A DNA stretch of 64,000 nucleotides from contig JAUPFV010000001.1 in assembly GCA_036936605.1 (NCBI GenBank), positions 156,273,187 through 156,337,186 on the forward strand, given 5' to 3'. The translations under genes and the position numbers were made by a program. Below, one piece after another: positions 21,320-32,240 of this stretch (its first letter is position 1; each line of letters opens with the position of its first letter). This stretch comes from Limnanthes douglasii subsp. nivea (lineage: Eukaryota; Streptophyta; Magnoliopsida; Brassicales; Limnanthaceae). A model generated the notes under the pieces. The model was not told the origin of the DNA. It searched no databases and was given only the letters and a program-made list of their open reading frames with translations.

Positions 21320-22410
21320 TCAAACTAAATAAGATTTTAGGTGTTCAATATTCTAGGGATTGGGAAGATCTCTTCCTTCTTTATCTTTCAATCGGTATGT
21401 CCCCGATTTCAACTTTTTTGTGACTATGTACGGACCCTCCCAGTTTGGGGCAAGCTTTCCAAGTCTCTTTTCTTTCGTGTACAGGAAGACTTTTCTTAGT
21501 ACCCTATCTCCCACCTAAAATTCTCTTCTTCTAACCTTTGACGAGTAACGACTTCTCATTAAAGTTTGGTAATGCAAGGAATTCAGATGTGCTCTTCTTC
21601 TCTTCTCTTCTATCAAACCAAGCTCTATGCGTTTTCCTCTATCATTCCCTTCCTCGGGATAGTCACTCAGTCGAAAAGATGGGAATATTTTTTCCGATGG
21701 CACTACTGCATCCATTTCGTACACCAGTGCGAAAGGCGACTCGTGTGTTGCTGTCCGAGGGGTAGTCCTGTAAGCCCATAGCACTTCTTATAGGTAATCC
21801 GGTCACTTCCCGCTTTGCCCTCTAAATTCTTTCTTAGTCCGTCCAAGATTGTTCGATTGGTTACTTTGACTTGACCGTTTGCTTGGGGATGGAACGTAGT
21901 CAAAAAACATTGTTGTATCCCCTTGGAAGCGCAGAAGGTTCTCATTTCACTATTGTCGAATTGCGGGCCATTATCTATCGTGATCTTTCTAGGTACACCA
22001 AAACGGTAGCAGATGTTGGAGATGATGAATTTGATCACATTTTTCGCCCTTGTTCCTGCTAATGGTTCAGCCTCTACTCAGTTAGAAAAATAGTCCACAG
22101 CAACGATGATTGTTTGGCATCCTCTTGAAGCCATAGGAAGTGGTCCGACTAGATCTATCCCCTGACAATCGAAAGGTAAAGACTCTGATATTGACTCTAG
22201 ATGCACTCCGGGCAAGTGAATCGAATTAGTGAATCGCTGCCAGGTGTCACATTTGTGTACCAACTCTTTGGCGTCTGCCGTTGGCCAATAATACCCTGCC
22301 AGAAAAGCTCTTTGTATCAACGTTTTGTATCCATAGTGCGTTGGCCGATATATGGTGGAGCAATTAAAGAAGTATATATCTTCGAAGGAAGTCGATATAT
22401 GGTGGAGCAA
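21320..22410 (-). pseudogene. Tat-1 Ty3/gypsy integrase
   Basis: Minus strand, in order. Zinc-binding H2C2 region near 22350-22230: HYGYKTLIQRAF, GYYWPTADAKELVHKC, then D-T-W-Q-R where the second Cys should be (C-x-x-C became C-D-T-W). Catalytic core: GIDLVGPLPMASRG (first Asp), VDYFSN, then after a stop FIISNICYRFGVPRKITIDN with DNGPQF (second Asp). Next FHPQANGQVKVTNRTI, where the usual catalytic Glu of Q-V-E-V is Lys. Then WAYRTTPRTATHESPFALVY and the C-terminal GDRVLRKVF, LAPNWEGPY and GTYRLKD block ending near 21320. Stops and frameshifts separate the pieces. The E-to-K change alone would abolish strand transfer. Confidence 0.88.
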
Positions 22411-22415
22411 TGAGA

Positions 22416-23831
22416 GATGCCCGAATGTGTGAGTATTAGGGTTCCTTTGAAAGGTGAAATCTCGTAAACTATTTTGAATAAAAACAGTGTTCTATGTGTC
22501 CCAGTCAACTAGAACCATGTAGTTGCAGGTTGCTAATTGCCTTGATAATGGTTGCTAAATTTACGCCCTATTCCTTTACCATGCCTAAGTTGTCTTGCTA
22601 ATAAATTACCCGTGTTCTTCCTGCCCCTCTTACGGCAACATATACAAAGACTTGGAAAGAATAAGTTTTTCTTAGTAAATGATGGTCTTGAGACCGGGAG
22701 GTCCCTCGTCGATATCGTTGATATCGTTCTTGCTCGGAATTTGATTGATGATAATAAATACAATTCCTATTAATAATCTTTGATTGTATCATGTCGACTC
22801 CAATTGCATAACTTATTCTTGTATTTTGTCAGCAAAGATGATGAGCTCATATTTACAACACCTACAAGAAGGTTTTAGGAAAAAATCCTCTAAACATTTC
22901 TCAGACAGATTGGGATAGGTCGTACTAGACTTTGTTGTGTTTGAAGTATTTTTTTTTATCAGATTTTGGCTCGCGGCAGATAAGATGTGTTAATGCAATT
23001 CCATAATATTCAATGTGATTATAAAAGAATTTAATAGCCCATGTAAGGTGGCATGTGTCTCATAAATTGTAAGTTCGAAGCGTGTCACCCTAGCAAATAG
23101 GGTTGTTATGTGGAAGGATGATGCGACGCCTAAAATAGTCGTGACCGAATGAAAATGAAACAGTGTGCTGGAGTTACATATGGGTGAATTTCCCGCTCGA
23201 ACTTTGGAAAAACTTTGGTATCTTGTCGACGTGCGGTCGGAGGATAACCCAGACAGGGAAGAAGCGATTGGCCTCTGGTAGCAGCCCGTACGGAAATAGC
23301 TAGAAGTTAGCGAAGCCTGCGAACAAAGTGATTTTTATGGGTACCCCTACTGCCTCTTTTAGTAATACTTTGGCTTAGACAAAGACTCAAGGGGTTTCAC
23401 CGAGTGGTCTCACACGCAGAGGGGTATAACCCAACATAGAATAAGGGAAAAACATATTCTACATGATGTGGGATCTTTAAGGATCGTCCTACAGGGTCAG
23501 ATCAACCTGTGATTGATCTTACCACTCGGCCTATAGAGCTAGGGTTTAAGTTATACATATATTTTTTTGTAATTGTGTTGTCTTCGTTGTTGAATAATTG
23601 ACTATATGTTATGTTGCAATGCATGACATTTTCAACGCCTTTAATTGAATGGTGGAATCATGTAAGTTGGCGTACAAAGGTGCAAAGTTCTAAACTACTA
23701 TTAAGCATGATGGTTGATCCTATAAAGAAACAAAGACACGATAAAGCCAAAAAGACTCAGGTCCAAGGGATGAAGGTTGTCAAAACAACATTGGATCAAG
23801 GAGGCCAAAACGAGAAAGACAGAAACCTTGG
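22416..23831. other. Region without recognised genes
   Basis: 22350-22415 contains a 45-bp local duplication around gatatatggtggagcaat. 22530-22790 has overlapping short frames on both strands without domains. 23040-23560 is relatively GC-rich and non-coding, possibly part of an unrecognised LTR or element leader. No support for a specific call. Confidence 0.35.
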
Positions 23832-24039
23832 TGTTAGATAATATTGAACACGGTTATTAGAAGTTATTGTGTCAATTAATTAGATAAGATCGACTAACTG
23901 TTATGTATTAGTCTATTTAAACAAGATTCTAGTAATATTTAAAGTGTGGTGAAACAATTCCATTTCAAGGATACTTTCATTTCTTAAGTCTGTCTATTGT
24001 TGTCTGCATTTTTGTTTGATTACAGGACCATAGTTTACA
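23832..24039 (+). repeat. Copia-1 5' LTR
   Basis: Begins TGTTAGATAA and ends TTTACA two bases before a tRNA-Met primer site, giving 208 bp with TG...CA ends. No 3' partner is present, so the left boundary rests on the TG and on typical copia LTR starts. Confidence 0.6.
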
Positions 24040-24041
24040 TT

Positions 24042-24053
24042 TGGTATCAGAGC
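24042..24053 (+). promoter_or_regulatory. Copia-1 primer binding site (initiator tRNA-Met type)
   Basis: TGGTATCAGAGC, the standard plant copia PBS complementary to the 3' end of initiator tRNA-Met. Confidence 0.9.
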
Positions 24054-24072
24054 CGGTCTTTCCTTGACATCG

Positions 24073-24740
24073 ATGGAGAACAATCAAAAGCAGTTACAGT
24101 CTTCAAATCGACGGCAAGAGGAGCCTCAATACCGATCCAATATCCAACGTTAAGCGAAACGAACTACGGCATATGGGCTGTCAAGATGAAGATAATCTTG
24201 CGTTCGCTAGGAGTATGGTCAGTGATCGAAGGTGAAGACACAGACGTCGACAAAGATCAAGGTGCCATGGTAGCCATTTCTCAAGCCGTGCCAGATGACG
24301 TGATGATGGAAATCGCCGAAAAGCAGACGGCAAAGGAGGCTTGGGTCGCACTCAGGGAGATGCGAGTTGGTGAAGATCGTGTCAAGAAGGCACGCGTACA
24401 GGTACTGAAACGTCAATTTAATAAGTTGCAGATGGAGGACTCAGAGACGATAAATGGCTTTGCAATGAAGCTTACTACGCTAGTAGGCGAGATCCGCTCA
24501 CTCGGGACAACACTCGACGAAAGAGAAATTATTGAAAAACTGTTTAGTGTTGTTCCTGATAAATTTCTCCATATTATCGAAACGATTGAGAAGTTTGGCG
24601 ATTGTGAGAACATGTCGGTCTCAGAAGCAATCGGTCGCCTCAGAACCTTTGAAGAAGGGATTAAAGGACGATTGAACTCAAGAGGCAGTGGAGATCAGTT
24701 ACTCTATACCCATGTCGAGTCAGACGCAAGAATCCCAAAT
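24073..24740 (+). pseudogene. Copia-1 gag, truncated
   Basis: Structural gag polyprotein start of a Ty1/copia element. ATG 24073 opens MENNQKQLQSSN, a typical copia gag start, but the main body is in another frame: IPIQYPTLSETNYGIWAVKM, then WSVIEGED, then AWVALREMRVGEDRVKKARV, then MEDSETINGFAMKL. This is the UBN2/DUF4219-type gag. An indel near 24120 therefore shifts the start. The zinc knuckle and all of pol are missing: the sequence stops at about 24745, where an inverted fragment of an unrelated copia (Copia-2) begins. Confidence 0.82.
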
Positions 24741-24751
24741 TTTAATTATAC

Positions 24752-25035
24752 TCAGGATTGTCATACTCAGGATTGTCAGTGGTATTACCTTCAGAATCAT
24801 TAATGAGCTTAGGAGGACAGGGCTTGTCCCTTGTGACAAAGCCTCCTAGCTTATTTCCTTTGATCATAGGCAAAACCATAGTTTTCCACAGCAAGTAATT
24901 GTTTTTGTCGAGTCTGATCTGACTGTTGTTGTTGATTGTTTGTAGGTGCATATTTTTTGTAGCACTAGAGAAGCTGCTAGGAAACACTGAGCCTAGTGAC
25001 TCATTACTATGGGTGGGTGATTCTGGATTCGCCAT
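24752..25035 (-). pseudogene. Copia-2 second copy: gag N terminus only
   Basis: Minus strand from ATG 25035: MANPESPTHSNESLGS, then SQIRLDKNNYLLWKTMV, then PCPPKLINDSEGNT. Nearly identical to the gag start at 27075. It ends where the sequence joins Copia-1 in inverted orientation. A 16-bp duplication (atactcaggattgtc twice) sits at the break. Confidence 0.88.
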
Positions 25036-25065
25036 TGAAGGCTTGCAAAAGCTCTGATACCAAGA

Positions 25066-25226
25066 TAGAATTCAAGAGTATAGAGAGAGAGATTTTGAAG
25101 AATAGATTTTCATTATTCAACTAAGTGTAACTCGGTACATTATATACGTAGTTCACTAACAACTTCTTGTTAGGTAGTTAGTAGTGTAAATTTGTTATAG
25201 AAATCTTGTTATACACTTATTCCTCA
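25066..25226 (-). repeat. Copia-2 second LTR (5' LTR of a self-nested copy)
   Basis: About 161 bp, almost identical to 27106-27268. Followed in element orientation by a PBS (TGGTATCAGAGC on the minus strand, 25051-25062) and a gag start, so it is a 5' LTR rather than a 3' LTR. Confidence 0.82.
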
Positions 25227-27075
25227 CAATGAACCCTTGTTCCTGAGCCGTAGTAGATATAGGTAGAAACTCTCCTCCCCCATCACACTTAATAACTTTG
25301 ATAGATCTTTCAAACTGTTTTTCAACAAGGCATTTGAATTGTTTAAACATACTAACCACTTGGCTTTTGTGTTTGACAGGATACAGCCAGGTATACCTGG
25401 TATGGTCATCCACAAAGATCATATAATATTTGTGACCTTGAGTGGATGCCACAGGAGAGGGACCCCATACATCTGTATGTATGAGATCCAAGACATTGCT
25501 GGCATGAGAGTGAGACAAAGAAGATGGCAACACATGGGATTTCCCAAACTGACACGCTTCACAAAAGGTACATTCTTCTTTCATAACAGAAGTAAGATTA
25601 CACAACTTTAGAACTGAATTGAGAACATATAAGGATGGATGTCCAAGCTTCCTATGCCATCCATCTTTTAGGGAATTAGACAAACAAATAGACATGAATT
25701 TATGAAGTAAAGTACTGGAAACTAGAGGACTGTGTTTGACATTGATAGAGTGACCCCCTGTAGCTTGTGAGTTAGAAATATCCTTCAATCTGTACAGTCC
25801 ACCCTCAGTAGTTCCTTTGAGAAGCACTGTCCCTGTTACCTTGTCCTTCACAAGACAGAAACCATGGTGAAATTCAATGAAAACATTGTTATGACTAGTA
25901 AGCTGAGAGACATATAGGAGATTCTTATTAATCAAGGGCACATGTAGTATATTTTTGAGAGAAATAGGAGTATGGTTGAGAGACTATAAACTAGAGTACC
26001 CAATATTATGAATAGGCAACCTGTGACCATTACCAACAAGTATACTTTTGTTACCTGTGTATTTTGTCTTTTGAGTCAACATGTTAGTGTTGCCTGTGAC
26101 ATGGTGACTAGCACCACTGTCAGTATACCAGGCAGAGTCTCCAGTAGATTCTTGAGTAGCCAAATAGGCTGCATGATCACTATCACCCTTAGGTTGTTCA
26201 GAAGAAGATGATCCTATAACAGATGGATCATCCCTGTAGTAACACACTGGAGCAGTGTGCCCATATCTATTATAGATCTGGCATGTAGGTTTATTTTAAG
26301 AGAAGCGTCCACCTCTCCCTCTATAGAAGTTGTTTCTTCCCCTTGAATAATTCGATGAGTTGTTTCTTCCTCTGTTATTCTTGTATGACCCTCTGTACTG
26401 ACCAGAATAGTTTCTCTGATTTGTATTGTTGTTTTGTGTCTTATAGTCTGTTTTCTGAGTGAGATTGGTTGTTGCTAGACATAGGTTTGATACATTGTTT
26501 TGAAGACTTACTAACTGATCCAGCCTACTCTCAAATGTGAGTAGACTAGTTTGAAGATCTAGCCACCCCATAGAGTCCTTGTCAGTTAGACTAACCACAA
26601 TAGGAGTATACTCTTTCCTTGTCCTTTGAAATTCTGATTTGTAGTAAGTTATTCTGGCTCTTGTGTGTGAGCCAAAAAGCTTACTAGCTGCATCCCACAA
26701 CTCTTTTGAGGAGTTTTCTTCCATCAACTGAGCAGCAACCTCTATACTCATAGTAGAGTACAACCAGCCAAGAAGTAACTGATCTTTGGCAGTCCAATCC
26801 TCATACTCAGGATTGTCAGTAGTATTACCTTCAGAATCATTAATGAGCTTAGGAGGACAGGGCTTGTCCCTTGTGACAAAGCCTCCTAGCTTATTGTCTT
26901 TGATCATAGGAAAAACCATAGTTTTCCACAGCAAGTAATTGTTTTTGTTGAGTCTGATCTGACTGTTGTTGTTGATTGTTTGCAGGTGCATATTTTTTGT
27001 AGCACCAGAGAAGCTGCTAGGAAACACTGAGCCTAGTGACTCATTACTATGGGTGGGTGATTCTACATTCGCCAT
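25227..27075 (-). pseudogene. Copia-2 gag-pol, truncated inside integrase
   Basis: Minus strand. Gag from ATG 27075 (260 codons; RNA-binding RGR/NYSRGRNN tail). A stop at 26296 is followed by a zinc knuckle CQIYNRYGHTAPVC with its second Cys changed to Tyr. Protease: WYTDSGASHHVTGN (D-S-G active site). A second stop lies near 25984. The gag-pre-integrase motif is WHRKLGHPSLYVLN. The integrase core has IHTDVWGPSP, FVDDHTRYTWLY and KCDGGGEF (two of three catalytic acids). The sequence stops at EQGFIV, exactly at the LTR at 25226. The rest of integrase, RT and RNase H are absent. Only two in-frame stops in about 600 codons point to a young copy. Confidence 0.9.
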
Positions 27076-27105
27076 TGAAGGCTTGCAAAAGCTCTGATAC
27101 CAAGA

Positions 27106-27268
27106 TAGAATTCAAGAGTATAGAGAGAGAGAGATTTTGAAGAATAGATTTTCATTATTCAACTAAGTGTAACTCAGTACATTATATAGGTAGTTCACTA
27201 ACAACTTCTTGTTAGGTAGTTAGTAGTGTAAATTTGTTATAGAAATCTTGTTACACACTTATTTAACA
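27106..27268 (-). repeat. Copia-2 first 5' LTR with adjacent PBS
   Basis: Minus-strand TGTTAAATAAGTGTG at 27268 down to GAATTCTA at 27106, about 163 bp. The PBS (TGGTATCAGAGC, minus strand) is at 27091-27102. The final dinucleotide reads TA instead of CA. Contains a TATA-like TATATAATGTAC. Confidence 0.8.
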
Positions 27269-28689
27269 ATGTAACACTAGACCATCAATACTATTTTTGT
27301 GTGATAATACTCAGTGTAGCACCAAGTCCAAAAGCCAAACTTTAGACCTTCTGTTGGGCTTAAAAAAACAATCCGGCCCGACTTCAATCCAAGGCCAAAG
27401 GCCCATAGCACAAATACCAAATCGACTTAGGGTTACTGTCTGAACCCTAAGTCTCCTTCCCTTTCCTCTCTTATTTCTCTACTACCACAGCAGCCTTTCT
27501 CTCTTCTTTCTATACTCCCACAGCTGCCATTGAAGCAGTCCTTGAAGCTTCACCATTTCCATGCTTCAAGGACTTGCTATTCTTCACACTCAATCTCTAG
27601 AATATTAGAACTCGATTGATTTTGTAAGTATTCTCTTTTTTTTCCATAATTTGTTTTGATTTTATATTCGTTTAATCTTTCTAATTAATTATGTTTTATC
27701 TCTTACTTTGATTTAGAAAAAGATAATGAGTTGCTGTGAATGAGAGAAGATATTTAAATCAAAGAAATCAAAAATATTAAAGAAAATGGGAAAAAGCAAG
27801 AACACGATACGAGTTTCACCAATTTATTTTTTCAAGGTATGTATGTTTTTTTTGTTTTCTTTTGAAATTTTATTATTATTTTGATCTTAAAACACTTGAT
27901 AATTAATATTTTTTTCTGATCTGATTTGTGGTCACTTAAGAAAGTGAAAACACATTTACTTAATTTTAGATAGCAAAGTTTTGTTTACTCAAATCATTTT
28001 TTTAATTATTTTCTAAAGTATATTTTAAATAATCATTTTAAATTTATTTGTTTATATTTTTAAAAATAATTTTTAATTAATAATATATTAAGATTATTTT
28101 TTATAAAATAATTGATTTTAATTTTTAATCTATTTAAAGAAAATATATATGGAAATATTTGTTGTTGTTTTTTAAATAAAATTATATATTTATATTATAA
28201 ATTATGTTTAATACAAATTTGATTTTAATTTTATATAATTTTACATAAACTTTATTTTATCTATACATATTTAAAAAATGTCTTTTATATAAAAAATTGA
28301 ATTTATTTTCATTCATTTTTCAAAAATATATTTTATATATTTTATTTTCATGTATCTTTTGAAATATCTTTTATATATTTCCATCATTATAAGGTGGAGA
28401 TTCGTTATTTTCATGTATCTTTTGAAATATCTTTTATATATTACCATCGGTGGAGATTTGTTGCTAGGTAAATTTACTATCTATTTGATTGTAATTTAAG
28501 ATTATAATATATCTATAAATATAATTCTAAATTCTTATTTTCATAAATTCCAGAGGTTCCCTTTCCAAGATGCAAGGAGTCGTTATAGTCAATTGTCATA
28601 ATCGGTTACTAAAAAATTCAGTAAATTTTGTTTAGCCCCCCTTACTTCAATTCCAGATCCGTCGTCATGATATGATGTATGATATGATA
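27269..28689. other. AT-rich spacer with a 63-bp direct repeat
   Basis: 27300-27600 is pyrimidine-rich and more GC-balanced and could be an old leader or LTR. 27630-28550 is extremely AT-rich. At 28343-28460 a unit containing tattttcatgtatcttttga and ggtggagatt is repeated after 63 bp. No gene recognised. Confidence 0.45.
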
Positions 28690-29575
28690 TCCCTCTGTAT
28701 GGAAAAACTTGTAAGTATCATGTTATATCTTAACTATCATAGTGTAAGGTCCTTCCCAGATTGGCTCCAAGAGGGAAGACCCTTCTGAGTACTTGATCCC
28801 TTGATTGAAATTCATGATAACATAGTATAGAGTTGTAGTTATTGTGTAGTAGTATTTAGTAGTGCTTCATTCAGAGGTTTGTTTAAATTATTTTTTCCTC
28901 GATAATGTCTAACTTAATATTTCGTATTTCTCCATTAGTTCCTTCATCATAAATGGTTTATGGAAATAAGGCAGACAGATTTATGATGGTATAAAGGTCT
29001 TCATCCCATAAACTAGGTCGAGTAGAGTTACTCTCATTGTGTTTCGTTGGTTGGTACAATATGACGATAATATTTTTGGAGAAATTTGGTCCAATTCCCT
29101 ACACAACCACGGTGGAATCCAGTTACAATATTTTGGTTAGTTACCTTAACTTGTCTATTTTCTTGAGGATAAAATTGAGAATACAAATTGAATTCCAAAG
29201 TTTTGTAAAACTTGGCAAGTTCTTCGTTTTAGAACTATATCTCGTTATCAGAGGTTAGGACCTTATCAACAAATGTTAATTTTCAAGAAGTATATTACTT
29301 GTTAGGCTCGGATCCTTACCAAAGACTGGGTCTCCGCCCATTTTAAAAAGTAGTCTACTTCGATTATGAGTAACCGTTATCTTGTAGGTGCCTTCACTAG
29401 AGGTCTCCATTAATTTAACCCCTATATATTAAGGGGTAAAACTTCGGATATCAACTTGATTGGTATCATTAGATTATGAATTGAGTTTTCAAATCATCTA
29501 TATTTATCATAGTGTTGCACGAGTCCCTTAACGTCTTTGTGGATGTAGGCCAGCAGTAGTCAGATAACTCTCATG
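28690..29575 (-). pseudogene. Fossil Ty3/gypsy integrase
   Basis: Heavily decayed. Minus-strand pieces in the right order: HKDVKGLVQHYDKY (zinc-binding end, 29540-29500), VDYFLKWAETQSLV (29360), SDNEI then NEELAKFYKTL (core, 29240), FYPQENRQVKVTNQNIV (29150; usual H-P-Q-x-N-G-Q-V-E-V-T-N), and DQVLRRVFPLGANLG (C-terminal, 28800-28760). The continuous stops show that this is much older than the integrases at 21320 and 60720. Confidence 0.7.
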
Positions 29576-29694
29576 ATATATTTTTCAAATAACTCGAATG
29601 ATTGATTTTAAAATAAATCTCATAGTTAATTTTCAAAGAACTCGCATGCTAGGTGAATGTTCTTTTTTAATAAAAAAAATATCATCAATGGATC

Positions 29695-29880
29695 TACTTT
29701 TGTTGATTTTTAAAAAATAGAGACGATGTTACTTTTAGATATATTTTTTCTAAGCTCCGGTTTGAAAGATTGAACCTTTTACAAAATAAAATAAAAATAA
29801 AAAGTAAGAAAGAGAAATTTTGGTTTAAGAGTTAGAAATGGTTACGTAGAATTAAATAATGGGGAGTTAATAATATAATA
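29695..29880 (+). repeat. Dispersed copy of the arm of the inverted-repeat element at 9890-10610
   Basis: Matches 10440-10620 in the same orientation: ctaagctccggtttgaaaga against tcaagctccggtttgaaaga, then gtaagaaa-agaaa-tttggttta and ggttacgtag against ggttacatag. The opposite arm was not found here. Confidence 0.7.
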
Positions 29881-30358
29881 ATCAATACAAGGTGTTAAAT
29901 CGCACAAGTGTATAGGTGTTATTATAAAGTAAAATTGAGAGAAATTAGGGTTAGATTTCCTAGTTTAGGAACAAAGTCCTTCTCGTTCATCAAATTGAGA
30001 CTTTTGGCCTAATCAATGTTTCTAATTTCAAACCTAAACCAACAAATTACTTTCCAATAGCATATCCAACATCAAATTAGGACAGGCTTTAATCAACACA
30101 AGAGCACAACTTCACTGAAGATAACACTCCTTCTCTAACAATCTGGAGCTTGAATGGGAACAATACATCGCTCCCCTTAAACAAGCTTGGATTTGCATCA
30201 GATATCAACTTTATCTTTAATAACTCTAATCTCCAGCTCCAGATTTGTGCAAAATAAACTGCAGTCAGGATATACCTGCTAAAAAATTAGTGATTTTGAT
30301 TCCATTGATAATAACAGGTATAGATGAGTAAGCTTCAATTTGCAAAAAGGATATACAA

Positions 30359-31000
30359 TCAACTACACGATATGTACCCAAGACTAGTGATTTCTAACAA
30401 GGTTATTATGTGAAGATGAGAGAGATACTGATTCTTATTGAAATCGAGCTTCATCTTACAATTCAGAGTCCACTTTGTAAGGCAATACACGACTTGGTTT
30501 TGGACTATGGACATGTTTCTAAGGATCATTTCAGAAGAGATGAGATCTCTGCAACACTTCAAAATCGGGCTTAAAAAGTAAGGGTAATTTCATTTAGATA
30601 ACATGTTGAACAGAACATACGAGCCAATTCTAACTCGACTTTAGACCATCCTTCCTTATTGCAAATAATAAGACCGTCTAGGAGTGCTCTAGTTTTAATA
30701 GCCAGATGAGATAGTTTCCCGTAAAGGTTACCATAACCTTTGAAAATAATGTCTCCAGTCTCATTCCTAATAATAACAGCCATGTTAGCATCACTGTTCC
30801 TTTCGCTGGATCCATCGGTGTTCAATTTGAGTCTACCAGGACAAGAAGTTTTCCATTGTAAGTATCTAATCTTGTTTTGCAACTTTATTGAATTAATACG
30901 ACCAATATTTTCAGCAACTTTATTGTCCTTTTCCCAATGTTTTGGGATTAATAGGTTAGAGTAATCGAGACTAACCAAAATTTGATTAATGTAGTTTATC
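30359..31000 (-). pseudogene. LINE-B C-terminal RNase H (RVT_3-like)
   Basis: Minus strand: WKTSCPGRLKLNTDGSSERN (first catalytic Asp in N-T-D-G), VIIRNETGDIIFKGYGNLYG, LAIKTRALLDGLIICNKEGW (the expected A-E-x-x-A-L motif has Lys for Glu), VELELA where E-x-D is expected (second Asp lost). After a frame break come NQVVYCLTKWTLNCK and TLLEITSLGYI, the usual C-terminal block (N-x-V-A-D-x-L-A-K-W). Several catalytic positions are altered. Confidence 0.82.
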
Positions 31001-31205
31001 GTAGGAGCGCTAGTGAGTTGAGTCCCTTTGAATTTGGATTTTTCCTGTTATGCCATATAACCCAAGTAATTAACACGGGAATAATATGTCTTATATGTAC
31101 CTTTCTCTTTGATGACCATAGCCAATTCCTAGTGACATGAGTGATAATCATGTAGTTATAGACCTTGACATTAAATAAGTCAATATAGAAAGACCAAATT
31201 GGCAA

Positions 31206-32240
31206 AGCAAAACAATAAGAAACAAAAAGATGATTAGTAGTTTTAGAGGAGTCACAAAATTGGCATTTTGAAACTGTTATAAAGTGACTTTTTTTAAGGA
31301 TATAATCAATATGGATATAATTTTTAAGAATTTTTCAAAGAGAAAAAAGAGTACTTCTTAGGAGTTATTGGGTTCCAAAGCTTGCCAAAAAGATATGATT
31401 GGTTGTGATGCTTCTTAATACTATTCGATGAATCCTAGATGTTAAATTTTAGGTCTTTAGATAGGTTTTATAAGATAGTATCCTCCTTTCTATTATTGAT
31501 AGTATTTGCTTTAATTTTGTTGATATGATCTTGAGTTAGTAAACCAGAAATACCATCAAGATCTCCCTCATTGTTTTTCCAGTATGAGCTAACAGTCTCA
31601 TTGTTAAACCATGAGTTATCTTAAGTATCTTCTAGGGTAATTAAAGGAGTATTATCATGTTATCTGTCCAACCAAAAGTCAATCTCACCATTCCTTAGAC
31701 TCCATCAAATATTAGACTCCGCGAATGTTCGATGTATGAGAGCCTTTCTTGTTGAAGTTGGCATTGAGAGGGTGACTGTCACCATAGTAGGTGTTGTTCA
31801 TGATCTTAGCCCAAAAACTTTTATTATCTTTGAAAATGACCCAAAGCTTGCAAAAGAAAAGCCTCATGAACATCAGTAATCTTTCTTATTTTTAGCCTGC
31901 ATTTAGAGAAAGGCTTATATAGACTATTCCAGGAAAATCAATGAATCTTCTGATCATTTGAAGATGAACCCCATAGAAATTTGTTGAATATCTTATTAAT
32001 TCTTTTAATTACACTAATAGGATTGTAGTTGTTCTTGATCCAATACATAGGAATAGTCATGAGGACAGTATTTATTAGAGTTAGCCTCCCTCCATAAGAA
32101 AGATGATTGCTCTTCCAATCCTGCACCTTATTACGGATTTTATTCAACATAACATTGTAGTCACTAGCCTTATTATTGGTGCTAATAGTTATAATAAAGT
32201 ATTCTATAGGCAGATGAGGAGTTACACAAATGAGATGTGT
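31206..32240 (-). pseudogene. LINE-B RT thumb/connection and zf-RVT
   Basis: Resumes at LPIEYFIITISTNNKASDYN (32230), then WKSNHLSYGGRLTLINTVLM, YWIKNNYNPISVIKRINKIF and NKFLWGSS, the conserved region after the YADD box. Farther down are WNPITPKKYSFFSLKNS and SHFITVSKCQFCDSSKTTNH with LFVSYCFALPIWSFY, the zf-RVT Cys/His block (C-x-x-C, then H-L-F). Frameshifts separate the parts between 31230 and 31930. Confidence 0.78.

Larger units (their letters stand above)
17100..22415 (-). mobile_element. Tat-1: Ty3/gypsy Tat-like element remnant (minus strand)
   Basis: In element orientation: integrase (22410-21320), a tandem array (21172-21043), then a long ORF on the opposite strand (20822-17777). 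Tat-lineage Ty3/gypsy elements are known for extra ORFs, often antisense, between pol and the 3' LTR, some encoding Transposase_28-like or PMD domains, and for tandem arrays in the same region. Upstream pol (gag, protease, RT, RNase H) is missing above 22415. The 3' edge is a guess. Confidence 0.65.

Noticed and set aside
27300..27640. Host gene promoter and first exon
   Set aside because: Pyrimidine-rich leader and a GTAAG at 27624 are suggestive, but no coding frame or downstream exon can be supported.
29037..29258. 73-codon plus-strand ORF
   Set aside because: It is the opposite strand of a decayed gypsy integrase whose motifs occur in order on the minus strand.
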